Origin: Actinomyces sp.
GTDB lineage: Bacteria; Actinomycetota; Actinomycetes; Actinomycetales; Actinomycetaceae
Assembly (NCBI RefSeq): GCF_030524025.1
Contig: NZ_JAUNHI010000021.1
Location: 1 to 43,524, forward strand
Direction of reading: 5' to 3'
DNA: 43,524 nt
Made by a program: the position numbers and the translations under genes. Positions within the stretch are counted from its first letter, which is position 1, and the number at the start of each line of letters is the position of its first letter. The notes beneath the pieces were generated by a model, which saw nothing but the letters and a program-made list of their open reading frames with translations, did not search any database and had not been told where the DNA came from. Below, piece by piece: positions 1-6,636 of the stretch.

Positions 1-56
1 AGAGCTGCGGACTTTTAATCCGAAGGTCGTGGGTTCGAGCCCCACGGGGGGCACCA
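1..56 (+). tRNA. tRNA-Lys (UUU), 3' part; 5' end outside window
   Basis: The 3' side of the D stem (2-5), anticodon stem and loop (7-23, loop CTTTTAA at 12-18, anticodon TTT at 14-16), variable loop (24-28), T arm GTGGG-TTCGAGC-CCCAC (29-45), acceptor 3' strand (46-52), discriminator A53 and an encoded CCA (54-56) can be read directly. The first part of the gene lies left of the window. The base pair closing the anticodon stem (G7 with A23) is mismatched. The gene is the integration target of the prophage; the phage attachment site supplies the bases from the crossover to the 3' end, so the tRNA should remain functional. Confidence 0.93.
7..55 (+). other. attL core (49-base direct repeat with attR)
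   Basis: These 49 bases are repeated exactly at 43470-43518 and cover the anticodon arm to the CC of the tRNA-Lys 3' end. Identity breaks at base 6 (T here, C on the right) and at base 56 (A here, G on the right). Recombination within a tRNA 3' half, with a tyrosine integrase directly downstream, is the standard layout for this integrase class, so this is called the left attachment site. Confidence 0.95.
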
Positions 57-90
57 ACGAGAAGTCCGGGATCGCGGCGAAAGCCCACTG

Positions 91-128
91 TTGCCGGTGA
101 CGCTAGAGTCGTCTATGTCCGCTATATC
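91..128 (+). promoter_or_regulatory. possible integrase promoter
   Basis: TTGCCG at 91-96 lies 17 bases before TATGTC (114-119), and TATATC follows at 123-128. Either could act as a sigma-70-like promoter for the integrase gene, whose GTG is at 208. Matches to consensus are only partial, so this is weak evidence based on position. Confidence 0.25.
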
Positions 129-133
129 CGCCG

Positions 134-158
134 TGCAATGGCTACCATGATGGCTACC
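134..158 (+). repeat. candidate integrase arm-type sites, left (two TGGCTACC copies)
   Basis: TGGCTACC occurs at 139-146 and 151-158, start to start 12 bases. The 13 bases at 134-146 (TGCAATGGCTACC) recur exactly at 43364-43376 beside the right attachment site. Short repeats on both sides of the core are expected for arm-binding by a tyrosine integrase with an N-terminal arm-binding domain. The repeat is visible; the binding role is inferred. Confidence 0.6.
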
Positions 159-207
159 CGGCGGGGCGCGGTGCCTCGGTGGGCGTGCCGATGGGAGGGG
201 CGGGAGG

Positions 208-1428
208 GTGTCGCGAGGCAAGGGCGAGGGGTCGGTCTTCCGTGACGAGGCGCGGGACCGGTGGGTGGCCATGGTGGAGCTGCCGGCCGACCCGGTCACG
301 GGCCGGCGTCGCCGCAAGAAGGTCACGGCCCGGTCGAAGGCCGAGGCGCTGCGTAGGATGCGCGCGGTCCAGGTGGAGGTCGAGCGTGCGGGGGACGTGA
401 CGTCTGGGCGGCCTCTCACGGTCGGCGAGTGGATGGACCTCTGGATCGCGAGGGACGTGGCGCCGCATCGCAAGCCGTCGACGACGGCGGACTACCGGTC
501 GGTCTCGGAGCGGCACATCAAGCCGGCGCTCGGTCGGACGCGCCTGGATCGGGTGACCCCGGGTGATGTCCGCCGGCTCCATGAGCGGGTCACCGCCACG
601 GGCGCGTCGTCGACGACGGCGGCGAAGGTCCACCGCGTGCTGCGCACGGCGCTCGGGGCGGCAGAGCGTGAGGGTGCGGCGGCCAGGAACCCGGCGCGCC
701 TGGTACGGTCGCCGCCCTCGTCGAGGGTGCCGCCGCGCTCGATGAGCACCGCGGAGGCCAAGCGGTTCCTGGAGGGGCGCCGGGAGCGTGGTGACTGGGC
801 GCGGTGGGCGGTGGCCCTCATGCTGGGGGTGCGGCAGGGTGAGGCGCTGGGGATGACGCTGGACCTGCTGCACCTCGGGGCAGACCCGTGGGTGGAGCTC
901 GCCTGGGAGGTCAGGCGCGTGACGTGGGAGCACAGGTGCGGGGAGCGGTCGCCGGCGGGGTGGCCGTGCGGCCGGGGCCGGGGCGCCGACTGCCCGGATC
1001 GCCGGGCACCCGTGCCGGCGCACCTGGAGGCCGAGCAGGTGCACGGCGGCCTGTGGCTCCTGCGCCCCAAGACCACGGGGTCGCACCGCGCCTTCGGACT
1101 CCCCCGCGTGGTGGCCGACGGCCTGGCCGCCCACCTCGACCGCCGCAGCCCGGAGCGGTTCGTCTTCGAGGCCGCCCCGGGCGTCCCGGTCGACCCGCGC
1201 CGCGACTGGGGTGCGTGGCGCCAGGCGCTCGCCGAGGAGGGCCTGCCGCCGATGCGCCTGCACTCGGCCCGGCATACGGCGGCGACGCTGCTCCTAGAGG
1301 CCGGGGTGCCGGTACGCACCGCCCAGGAGATTCTGGGCCAGACCCAGGCCCTGACCACGGCCCGATACCAGCACCCCGGCAGGAGGGTAACGGCCGCCGC
1401 CCTCGAGGCGTCATCCGACCTGCTCTGA
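208..1428 (+). CDS. int: phage tyrosine integrase (site-specific recombinase)
   Basis: This 406-residue protein would integrate the phage into, and excise it from, the tRNA-Lys gene. The N-terminus (about 5-60, with GSVF and an Arg/Lys-rich turn) looks like an AP2-type arm-DNA-binding domain, followed by a SAM-like core-binding domain (about 65-165). The catalytic domain shows Arg209 (GVRQGE), His352 and Arg355 in HSARHTAATLL, and the nucleophile Tyr387 in TARYQHP. An insertion with Cys residues (about 240-262, HRCGER...DCPDRR) is of the type seen in other actinophage integrases. The GTG start is preceded by GGGAGGGG at 193-200. It is the first gene inside attL and runs away from the tRNA. 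Confidence 0.95.
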   Translation: MSRGKGEGSVFRDEARDRWVAMVELPADPVTGRRRRKKVTARSKAEALRRMRAVQVEVERAGDVTSGRPLTVGEWMDLWIARDVAPHRKPSTTADYRSVSERHIKPALGRTRLDRVTPGDVRRLHERVTATGASSTTAAKVHRVLRTALGAAEREGAAARNPARLVRSPPSSRVPPRSMSTAEAKRFLEGRRERGDWARWAVALMLGVRQGEALGMTLDLLHLGADPWVELAWEVRRVTWEHRCGERSPAGWPCGRGRGADCPDRRAPVPAHLEAEQVHGGLWLLRPKTTGSHRAFGLPRVVADGLAAHLDRRSPERFVFEAAPGVPVDPRRDWGAWRQALAEEGLPPMRLHSARHTAATLLLEAGVPVRTAQEILGQTQALTTARYQHPGRRVTAAALEASSDLL

Positions 1429-1457
1429 CCGCACCCCAGCCGCGCACCCAGGAGCCG

Positions 1458-1490
1458 CGGGAAAAATCCGGCTTTCGGGCACATTTCCCG
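1458..1490 (+). terminator. possible hairpin after integrase
   Basis: CGGGAAA at 1458-1464 can pair with TTTCCCG at 1484-1490; a smaller CCG/CGG pairing lies in the loop. No T-run follows. It could end or stabilise the integrase transcript, but the stem is short. Confidence 0.3.
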
Positions 1491-1571
1491 GGATAATCTC
1501 CGCTCCCCCCCCAGCCCGCCCAGACCAGCCCGGGGACGCCGCCGGCGCCTCATCGATGACGGACCACCGCC

Positions 1572-1617
1572 CACGCCACCGCCACCGTCGCGCTCGCGGG
1601 CGGGTGGTGGTGGCGTG
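1572..1617 (+). terminator. long GC-rich hairpin downstream of integrase
   Basis: A 15-base arm at 1572-1586 pairs with 1603-1617 with one mismatched position, around a 16-base loop. No T-run follows, which is common for terminators of high-GC bacteria. It separates the integrase from the next gene on the same strand and would insulate the two. Confidence 0.5.
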
Positions 1618-1715
1618 ATCGTGACCATGGTCTGGGAGCTGGCGTCCGACGGGGCTCGTAGCATGGAGACGTGCTGCGGCGAGGGTGCCGTGGCATGGAC
1701 AGTCAGGAGGGGACC

Positions 1716-2069
1716 ATGGCAGGCAGGCGGGACAAGATCATCGCGTTCATTGTGAGCGTGGACGGGGGGCTGACCCTCTATCAGGACCGGATCGAGTACC
1801 GCGTCAGGCGGAAGGTGGAGCGGGTGATCCCGCTCCAGTCGATCACGTCGGTGAGGGTGGAGAGCGGGTCGGCACTTGAGGCGCGGGTGACGGCCACGCG
1901 GCTGGTGGCACTCGGGGTCTTCGCGTGGGCCGCGAAGAAGAAGACTGGCGGGGAGGTGTACTTGACCGTCGAGGCCGAGGATGCCTTCGTGACGCTCATG
2001 GTGGACCGGAAGAAGGCTGCCGCCGCCCACCGCTTCGTCGCCCAGGTGGAGACCCTGCGCCGCGGCTGA
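1716..2069 (+). CDS. small PH-like domain protein
   Basis: This 117-residue protein has the alternating hydrophobic strands of short bacterial pleckstrin-homology-like domains: LTLYQDRIEYRV, ERVIPLQSITSVRVE, a Val/Leu-rich strand, VYLTVEAEDAFVTLMV, then a C-terminal helix (about 90-115). No enzyme motif is visible. ATG1716 is chosen because AGGAGGGG (1705-1712) lies just upstream; the reading frame stays open to an earlier ATG at 1671. It stands alone between two strong hairpins and opposite the repressor operon, so it may be expressed in the lysogen. A role in membrane or cell-surface interaction is only a guess from the fold. Confidence 0.7.
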   Translation: MAGRRDKIIAFIVSVDGGLTLYQDRIEYRVRRKVERVIPLQSITSVRVESGSALEARVTATRLVALGVFAWAAKKKTGGEVYLTVEAEDAFVTLMVDRKKAAAAHRFVAQVETLRRG

Positions 2070-2075
2070 CAGCAG

Positions 2076-2136
2076 CTCACTGCACGTCACTGAGCCCTCA
2101 CTGATGATCAGTGAGGGCTCAGTGACGTGCAGTGAG
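2076..2136. terminator. bidirectional terminator: 29-base perfect inverted repeat
   Basis: Bases 2076-2104 are the exact reverse complement of 2108-2136, leaving a 3-base loop (TGA). It sits between the convergent PH-like gene (stop at 2069) and ImmA gene (stop at 2146), the natural place for a two-way terminator. The motif TCACTGA or a close variant recurs three times within each arm. The length is unusual for a terminator. Confidence 0.8.
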
Positions 2137-2145
2137 GGTCTCGGG

Positions 2146-2556
2146 TCAGGAGGCCAGGATGGCGGGCAGGCGTCGGGCGGCGCGCTGCCATGCCAGGACG
2201 AGGCCGGGCGTGACGTCGAGGTGGCGGGCGATGCCCCACAGGTCGGGGCCCTCGACCTGCTCGGCGTCGCGGTAGGCGGCGGCGGTGATGATGAGGCGCG
2301 CGGCCTCCTCGTCGACGAAGCGCTCGACGGCGGCCTCCTGGTGGCCGTCGTCCCCCCGTCGGGCATGCACGACCTCGTGCGCCAGGGTGGCGACCTCCTG
2401 GCCGACGGTCAGTCCACGCGAGATGAGGATGCGTGACTGGGAAGCCTCGAAGCGGCCGCGCTCCCCTGGGAGCAGGTCCGCCCTGTGGACCGTGACGCCG
2501 TAGGAGTGGGCGACGGCCAGCAGGGCGGACTCGCGGCGGTCGACGGGATCGATCAT
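2146..2556 (-). CDS. ImmA/IrrE family metallo-endopeptidase
   Basis: This 136-residue protein carries the zinc-binding HExxH motif as HEVVH (His60, Glu61, His64) and a downstream acidic helix (VERFVDEEAARLI, about 77-89) that should give the third zinc ligand. In this family the protease cleaves or inactivates the partner XRE repressor and so induces the prophage. The start codon overlaps the repressor stop by four bases (ATGA), so the two are co-transcribed and translationally coupled. Family membership rests on the motif and the gene pairing; cleavage of this particular repressor is inferred. Confidence 0.88.
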   Translation of the reverse strand: MIDPVDRRESALLAVAHSYGVTVHRADLLPGERGRFEASQSRILISRGLTVGQEVATLAHEVVHARRGDDGHQEAAVERFVDEEAARLIITAAAYRDAEQVEGPDLWGIARHLDVTPGLVLAWQRAARRLPAILAS

Positions 2557-2981
2557 GGGGACTCCTCCATCATCTCCGCCTCATCGGCGGCGCTCATCTC
2601 GACGATGTGCGCCGCGTAGGGGACGGAGTCGTCAGCGACGACGTCCTCACCCCATCCGGGCGCGTCGCCGACCGTAGCCATCGCCGGCCCGACACGCCGG
2701 GAGGTCGGCAGCGCCGTGACCGAACCGGTACCGACCACGCCCTCCTCAGCGAGACGGGCGTAGGCGCGCGCGACGACGTCGCGCGGATCGATGCCGAGGA
2801 CGTCGCTGGCCTCGAGCAGCACCGCCAGCGGGAGGGACTGCTTGCCGTTGAGCCACCGATTGAGGGCTGATGCCGAGTGCCCCGTGGCCTTCGCGACGGC
2901 AGCGGCGGACCACCCTCGCGAGCTGATGAATCCCTTGAGCTCAGCACCGACGTAGGCGGCGAACGCGTCTCCTCTGTCCAT
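2553..2981 (-). CDS. XRE-family phage repressor (CI-like)
   Basis: This 142-residue protein has an N-terminal helix-turn-helix (about 24-60: SAAAVAKATGHSASALNRWLNGKQSLP, then VLLEASDVLGIDP), the layout of lambda-type repressors. The C-terminal half is Gly/Asp/Glu-rich and shows no LexA-like peptidase motif, which fits induction by the adjacent ImmA rather than by self-cleavage. The start ATG is six bases from a TAGACT -10 box with no ribosome-binding site between, so its mRNA may be leaderless. It is divergent from the Cro-like gene across three operator-like palindromes. Confidence 0.88.
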   Translation of the reverse strand: MDRGDAFAAYVGAELKGFISSRGWSAAAVAKATGHSASALNRWLNGKQSLPLAVLLEASDVLGIDPRDVVARAYARLAEEGVVGTGSVTALPTSRRVGPAMATVGDAPGWGEDVVADDSVPYAAHIVEMSAADEAEMMEESP

Positions 2982-2987
2982 AGGACC

Positions 2988-3016
2988 AGTCTACATGCTC
3001 ATTTGAGCAATGTCGT
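2988..3016 (-). promoter_or_regulatory. repressor promoter, apparently leaderless
   Basis: On the minus strand ACGACA (3011-3016) and TAGACT (2988-2993) are 17 bases apart. The repressor ATG (2979-2981) begins six bases after the -10 box, where transcription should start. Operator 1 (2996-3009) fills the spacer, so occupancy should block this promoter. Confidence 0.6.
2996..3009. promoter_or_regulatory. operator 1 (TGCTCATTTGAGCA)
   Basis: This 14-base palindrome has arms TGCTCA/TGAGCA. It matches the pattern of two others in the same 100-base switch region and lies in the spacer of the repressor promoter. It is a likely site for the repressor or the Cro-like protein. Confidence 0.7.
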
Positions 3017-3047
3017 TACCAAACTGAGACCACTTCAGCCCCCGCGT

Positions 3048-3061
3048 TGCTCGATCAAGCA
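3048..3061. promoter_or_regulatory. operator 2 (TGCTCGATCAAGCA)
   Basis: This 14-base imperfect palindrome has the same TGCTC outer half as operator 1 and lies immediately upstream of the -10 box of the cro promoter. Its placement relative to that box mirrors operator 1 on the other strand. Confidence 0.65.
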
Positions 3062-3063
3062 TC

Positions 3064-3069
3064 TACAGT
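3064..3069 (+). promoter_or_regulatory. -10 box of the cro promoter, apparently leaderless
   Basis: TACAGT at 3064-3069 ends six bases before the cro ATG, matching the repressor side exactly in spacing. There is no Shine-Dalgarno sequence before the ATG. I see no good -35 box at the usual distance. Confidence 0.5.
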
Positions 3070-3082
3070 ACTCATATGAGCA
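3069..3082. promoter_or_regulatory. operator 3 (TACTCATATGAGCA), covers the cro start codon
   Basis: This palindrome (core CTCATATGAG) shares its half-site with operator 1 and overlaps both the expected transcription start and the ATG at 3076. Binding here would directly block early transcription, as expected for an autoregulated cro gene. Confidence 0.65.
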
Positions 3083-3345
3083 ACGCGACCGAGTGGACCG
3101 CCCAGGCGATCCGCACAGCCATCGCCAAGTCCGGCCTCACCAAGGTGGCCATCTCGGACACCACGGGAATCCCCTACCCGACCCTGAACCGCAAGGTCGC
3201 CGGCAAGAGGGACTTCACCCTCTCCGAGCTCCTCGCCATCGCCGAGGCCATCGGCGTGCACCCGGAAACCTTCATCCCGCCCCAGTTCACCCGCGACAAG
3301 AGGGGAACGCGCTCGCGGGCTGCTGGCGTGGAGGGGGTCCTGTGA
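3076..3345 (+). CDS. Cro-like XRE helix-turn-helix regulator
   Basis: This 89-residue protein has a helix-turn-helix at about 20-60 (LTKVAISDTTGIPYPTLNRK, then TLSELLAIAEAIGVHP). It is the first rightward gene, divergent from the repressor, which is the usual position of Cro. The ATG lies within operator 3 and no ribosome-binding site precedes it, suggesting a leaderless message. It would repress the lysogeny promoter and permit early gene expression. Its stop overlaps the next start by one base (TGATG). Confidence 0.85.
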   Translation: MSNATEWTAQAIRTAIAKSGLTKVAISDTTGIPYPTLNRKVAGKRDFTLSELLAIAEAIGVHPETFIPPQFTRDKRGTRSRAAGVEGVL

Positions 3346-3977
3346 TGGCGGGCGGGGTGCTCGAGGTCCTGGGGGCGACCGTTGAGGTGCGGCGCGTGGC
3401 GGCGCCCGATGCGCCGGTCACGGTGACGGCGGTGGATATCCGTCCTGAGAATCCGGGGCTCGCCCCGGTGTGCGTGACGCTGGACGAGGCGGAGGTCGAC
3501 CGGCTGGTCGGTCTGCTGCGCGGCGGCGTTGGTGATGACTCCTCCCCGGCGGGTGAGGGGCGCGGAAGTGATGACCCCGCGTCCGCTGTGGTGGTGGCTG
3601 CTGTTGGCCCCGCCGGGGAGGGCCCGGTGCCGGGCGTGGCGTCCTGTAGCTCTGACGCCGCGCCCGGCACACCGTCGGACTGGCCAGCCAGAGACGACAC
3701 GGGGCTGACCGGCTTCGTGTCCACGGGCATGGGTGTCAAGACCGTGTCCCTCGGTGGTGAGCGTCGCAGCACGGTGATGCCTGTCCTGACGCGGCGGTCG
3801 GGGTTGCCGGCGGTGCGGGTTGAGACGCCCGCCGTCGTCGGAGGCGTGATCGCCCTGGAGCCGCTCCGGGCGCTCGATCTTGGTCTGGCGCTTATCGAGG
3901 CGGGCACTCTCGCGAACGCGGCCCGGGCCCTCCCGGAGTGGGAGGAGCAGGCGCGGATGTGGGGGTGGGTGCGGTGA
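3345..3977 (+). CDS. unknown early protein
   Basis: I do not recognise this 210-residue protein. It has a compact N-terminal part rich in Val (about 1-65), a Gly/Ser/Ala/Pro-rich low-complexity middle (about 66-115), and a C-terminal part with a predicted helix (LEPLRALDLGLALIEAGTLANAARALPEWEEQ split across about 170-205). ATG3345 is chosen because it overlaps the cro stop by one base and follows GAGGGGG at 3331-3337; the frame is open further upstream through cro. It opens the early operon. Confidence 0.75.
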   Translation: MAGGVLEVLGATVEVRRVAAPDAPVTVTAVDIRPENPGLAPVCVTLDEAEVDRLVGLLRGGVGDDSSPAGEGRGSDDPASAVVVAAVGPAGEGPVPGVASCSSDAAPGTPSDWPARDDTGLTGFVSTGMGVKTVSLGGERRSTVMPVLTRRSGLPAVRVETPAVVGGVIALEPLRALDLGLALIEAGTLANAARALPEWEEQARMWGWVR

Positions 3978-4273
3978 GCATGTCGTCCCAGGGGCGGGAG
4001 CTGGCTCGCCTGGTGCGTGCGGTGGAGGCGCTCGCCGACCGGGTCGAGCGGCTCGAGGGGCTGCTCGTGTCGGGTGCGGTGGAGGCGCCGCGGACGCTGT
4101 CGGTGGACGAGGTCGTCCGCTTGACGGGGGCGCCGCGCCGAATGGTCCTCGCTGCAATCCGGACGGGGGACCTCCCGGCGGTCGAGGTGGGTGAGCGGAC
4201 TCGACTGGTCCGGCCCCAGGACCTCGACATGTGGCTGGAGCGCCTGGAGCGGCGCTCTGTGGACGCGGCCTGA
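3974..4273 (+). CDS. excisionase-like MerR-type HTH protein with coiled coil
   Basis: This 99-residue protein (GTG3974; ATG3980 is an alternative) begins with a heptad-like helix (LARLVRAVEALADRVERLEGLL) and continues with a helix-turn-helix of the excisionase/MerR kind (TLSVDEVVRLTGAPRRMVLAAIRTGDLPAVEVG, then LVRPQDLDMWLERL, split across about 52-95). Such domains serve as Xis or as DNA-binding regulators. Its start overlaps the previous stop by four bases. It is a candidate excisionase because it lies in the first early operon, but a second similar gene exists at 16626. Confidence 0.75.
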   Translation: MSMSSQGRELARLVRAVEALADRVERLEGLLVSGAVEAPRTLSVDEVVRLTGAPRRMVLAAIRTGDLPAVEVGERTRLVRPQDLDMWLERLERRSVDAA

Positions 4274-4301
4274 CGGGCCGCGGTCAAGACAGCAAGAGAG
4301 T

Positions 4302-4328
4302 GCCCCGCCGCGATGGGCGCGGCGGGGC
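4302..4328 (+). terminator. 11-base perfect hairpin in the early operon
   Basis: 4302-4312 pairs exactly with 4318-4328 around a 5-base loop. It lies in an 80-base gap between early genes with no T-run. It could be a partial terminator, an antitermination target, or an RNA-processing site. Confidence 0.5.
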
Positions 4329-4353
4329 GGGATAGAGAGGAGTCGAAGACCTC

Positions 4354-4635
4354 ATGGAAGAGAGTAGCACGGTGGCGCGGGGGCGTCATGTGGCGCCGGA
4401 GCCCGATGGGGGGCGCCTGTGGCTGGTGGCGGGTCTGCGGGGACCGGAGCTGTGGCGTCCGGCCCGGCTCCTGGCCCTGGTGGTGACGGTGGTCGCCGCT
4501 GTGGTGGCCCTGGCGGTGGAGACCGTCCTGGCGTGGCGCACGGGCCACACGACGGGCCTTCTGCTGGTGGGTGCCGCCCTGGTGGCGGCCTCCCTGGTTC
4601 AGGCGCTCACGGGCGCCGAGGGGGTGGCGGAGTGA
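4354..4635 (+). CDS. small membrane protein, two TM helices
   Basis: This 93-residue protein has a charged N-terminus and two hydrophobic helices (about 39-61 and 68-86) joined by a short polar turn (AWRTGHTT). An AGAGAGGAG sequence lies 11 bases upstream of the ATG, a rather long spacing. Function unknown; small membrane proteins in early phage operons sometimes act on the host envelope or on superinfection, but nothing here shows this. Confidence 0.75.
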   Translation: MEESSTVARGRHVAPEPDGGRLWLVAGLRGPELWRPARLLALVVTVVAAVVALAVETVLAWRTGHTTGLLLVGAALVAASLVQALTGAEGVAE

Positions 4636-5411
4636 GCGCCAGGATCGACTGGGCGCGGGGGCCTGTCCCCTGCGTGGAGTGTGGGCGCATGATGCGGCCG
4701 ATCCGCCGCAAGCCTGTCGGTGAGTGGGCGGGCACGGTTCAGGCTGTCGGCCGGGGCATGTGCGCGGCCTGCTATGAGGCGGTGAAGCGCAATGCCAAGA
4801 GCCGCGGGGAGGCGGTCTCGGCGGTGCCGTCGTCGCCGGCTCTTGCGGGGGCGACGATTGACACGGAGGCCCGCCCGCGGGCGTCGTTCGTGTGGCAGTG
4901 GCCGATGGTGTGCCCGGGGGTGCCGTCCCAGCACCTCGAGGTCGAGGCGACAGCCGACCTCATGGACCATCTGGAGGCCATGGGGTGGCTGCTGTCGAGG
5001 TTGCCGCAGCGGCTGTCCCGCCCTGCTGGTGGGGGGATGGCGTGGCTGGTGCACGTCGAGGAGGCCCCGCTGGAGCTCCGGCGGGCCCTGGAGGCCCGCC
5101 CGGAGACGGCGACGATCCCGACCATGCGCGGATCCTTGGTGTTCGCGCGGGCTCTCCTGATGGAGGGGGTGTCCATCGGGCACATGGAGGCCGACATCGT
5201 CGCTGACGCGGCTGCCAAGCTGCGGGAGCTGGGGCTCATCGCGATCGGCCGGCCGGTGCGTGAGGGGATCACGCATGGTCTGGCGCCGGTGATGCGGGTG
5301 CGCATCCCGGTGCGGCAGGCGACGCCGGCTGAGGCGTCGGCTCTGGGGCACGCGTCGGCCGACGTCGACGTCGTGGTGCCGGAGGCCTCCGGCGAGGGGG
5401 TGGCGGCATGA
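4632..5411 (+). CDS. zinc-ribbon early protein of unknown function
   Basis: This 259-residue protein begins with a likely zinc-binding ribbon: CVECG (about 12-16) and CAACY (about 45-49). The rest is mostly helical, with an Arg-rich C-terminal strand region. GTG4632 overlaps the previous stop by four bases and is preferred over in-frame upstream starts. The zinc motif suggests nucleic-acid binding; I do not recognise a family. Confidence 0.75.
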   Translation: MSARIDWARGPVPCVECGRMMRPIRRKPVGEWAGTVQAVGRGMCAACYEAVKRNAKSRGEAVSAVPSSPALAGATIDTEARPRASFVWQWPMVCPGVPSQHLEVEATADLMDHLEAMGWLLSRLPQRLSRPAGGGMAWLVHVEEAPLELRRALEARPETATIPTMRGSLVFARALLMEGVSIGHMEADIVADAAAKLRELGLIAIGRPVREGITHGLAPVMRVRIPVRQATPAEASALGHASADVDVVVPEASGEGVAA

Positions 5412-5545
5412 GTGGGATGCTCGCCGACCTCGTCGACGACCTGCGCACGGTCTCGCCGCACGCGATGGGAGAGCACGAGGCGCGCGTGATCGCCGCGGCT
5501 CTGCTGCGCCGTGGCTGGCGCCGTGAGGGGGGTGCGTCGCGGTGA
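5408..5545 (+). CDS. 45-residue unknown protein
   Basis: This short frame begins MSGMLADLVDDLRTVSPH and ends RREGGASR. It overlaps the previous stop by ATGA and the next start by GTGA, so it bridges its neighbours exactly as a coupled gene should. It looks helical and is acidic at the start, basic at the end. Function unknown. Confidence 0.65.
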   Translation: MSGMLADLVDDLRTVSPHAMGEHEARVIAAALLRRGWRREGGASR

Positions 5546-6227
5546 CCGCACCCTTCTACCAGGACGACATGGTGACGCTCTTCTGTGGCGACTGCCGGGA
5601 GATCACTGACTGGGTGGCGGCGGACGTGCTCGTCACGGACCCGCCCTACGGCATGAGCTTCCAGTCGGGGCAGCGACGGAAGGCCTTCGACCTGATCGTC
5701 GGCGATGAGGACACGACGAGTCGTGACGCGGTGCTCGACATGTGGGGCGCGGAGCGTCCTGGTCTCGTGTTCGGCCGGTGGTCTGTGACCCCGCCGGCAG
5801 GTGAGCGTCAGCGGCTCATCTGGCACAAGGCCGGGACGACGGGAATGGGTGACCTCGCGATGCCGTGGGGACCCAACTTTGAGGACATCCACGTCATCGG
5901 GTCCGGGTGGGACCGTGAGGCGACGGGCCTGCCCCGTATCGGGTCGGTGATCACGACCACGCAGGCAGTGGGGGGGGTGCCGACGCCGAGGGGCGGCTGG
6001 GGCACCCGACCCCCAAACCGGTGGGGCTCATGGAGCAGCTCATCGCCCGCTGCCCGGCGGGGGTGGTCGCCGACCCGTTCGCGGGTGCGGGGGCGACGCT
6101 CGTCGCCGCCCGGAACCTCGGCCGGCGGGCCGTCGGCGTCGAGATCGAGGAGAGGCACTGCGAGACCATCGCGCGGCGTCTCTCGGAGCAGGTCATGGAC
6201 CTGTGGGGCGGGGGTGACGGCTCATGA
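5542..6227 (+). CDS. DNA methyltransferase (N6-adenine/N4-cytosine type), interrupted by -1 shift at a G8 run
   Basis: The first frame (GTG5542) contains the catalytic motif DPPY (about residues 33-36). The C-terminal half lies one frame back (-1): HPTPKPVGLMEQ, then the AdoMet-binding DPFAGAGAT and VGVEIEERHCETI, stopping at 6227. Motif IV before motif I is the beta-class order. The frames join at eight consecutive G residues (5970-5977). One extra G, or a ribosomal -1 slip, would give a complete protein of about 228 residues. The next gene starts at the second frame's stop (ATGA), which shows that the second frame is really used. It may protect phage DNA or alter gene expression. As printed, the first frame alone would make an inactive protein lacking the cofactor site. 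Confidence 0.82.
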
Positions 6228-6636
6228 CACCGCGCACGACGACGAGGCGGCTGTACATCGCTGGCCCGATCACGGGAGTGATCGACTACAAGGTCTACTT
6301 CCTGGCCGCCAGCCGGGCGCTCAGGTCGGCGGGGTTTGAGCCGGTCAGCCCGGCGCACCTTCCGGTCAAGACCGCTCGCGAGTGTCGGCGCCCGGGCGAC
6401 GACGACTGGCGGATGTGGATGCGCGCCACCGGGCACCTCCTGCTGGAGTGCGACGGCGTCGCGCTGCTCGACGGGTGGCGGGAGTCCCGGGGGTGCGGAT
6501 TGAGGCGGCCTGGGCCCAGGAGCTCGGCATGCCGGTCAGACCGCTGGAGCACTGGCTCTTCGCCGCTGTCGCCAGCACGGACAGGGCGACGGCCAGCCGG
6601 TCGTCGGACGACACGGACACGAGGGAGGCGTCGTGA
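6224..6636 (+). CDS. DUF4406 (nucleoside 2-deoxyribosyltransferase-like) protein, -1 shift
   Basis: The N-terminus RLYIAGPITGVIDYKVYF and then LLECDGVALLDGWRESRG are typical of DUF4406, a fold related to nucleoside 2-deoxyribosyltransferases. The expected continuation (VRIEAAWAQELGMPV, then EHWL) is in the -1 frame and stops at 6636, overlapping the next start. The frames meet at a run of five G (6489-6493); one more G restores a protein of about 137 residues. It is therefore either disrupted, frameshifted on purpose, or affected by a sequence error. A role in nucleotide metabolism is inferred from the fold only. Confidence 0.75.
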
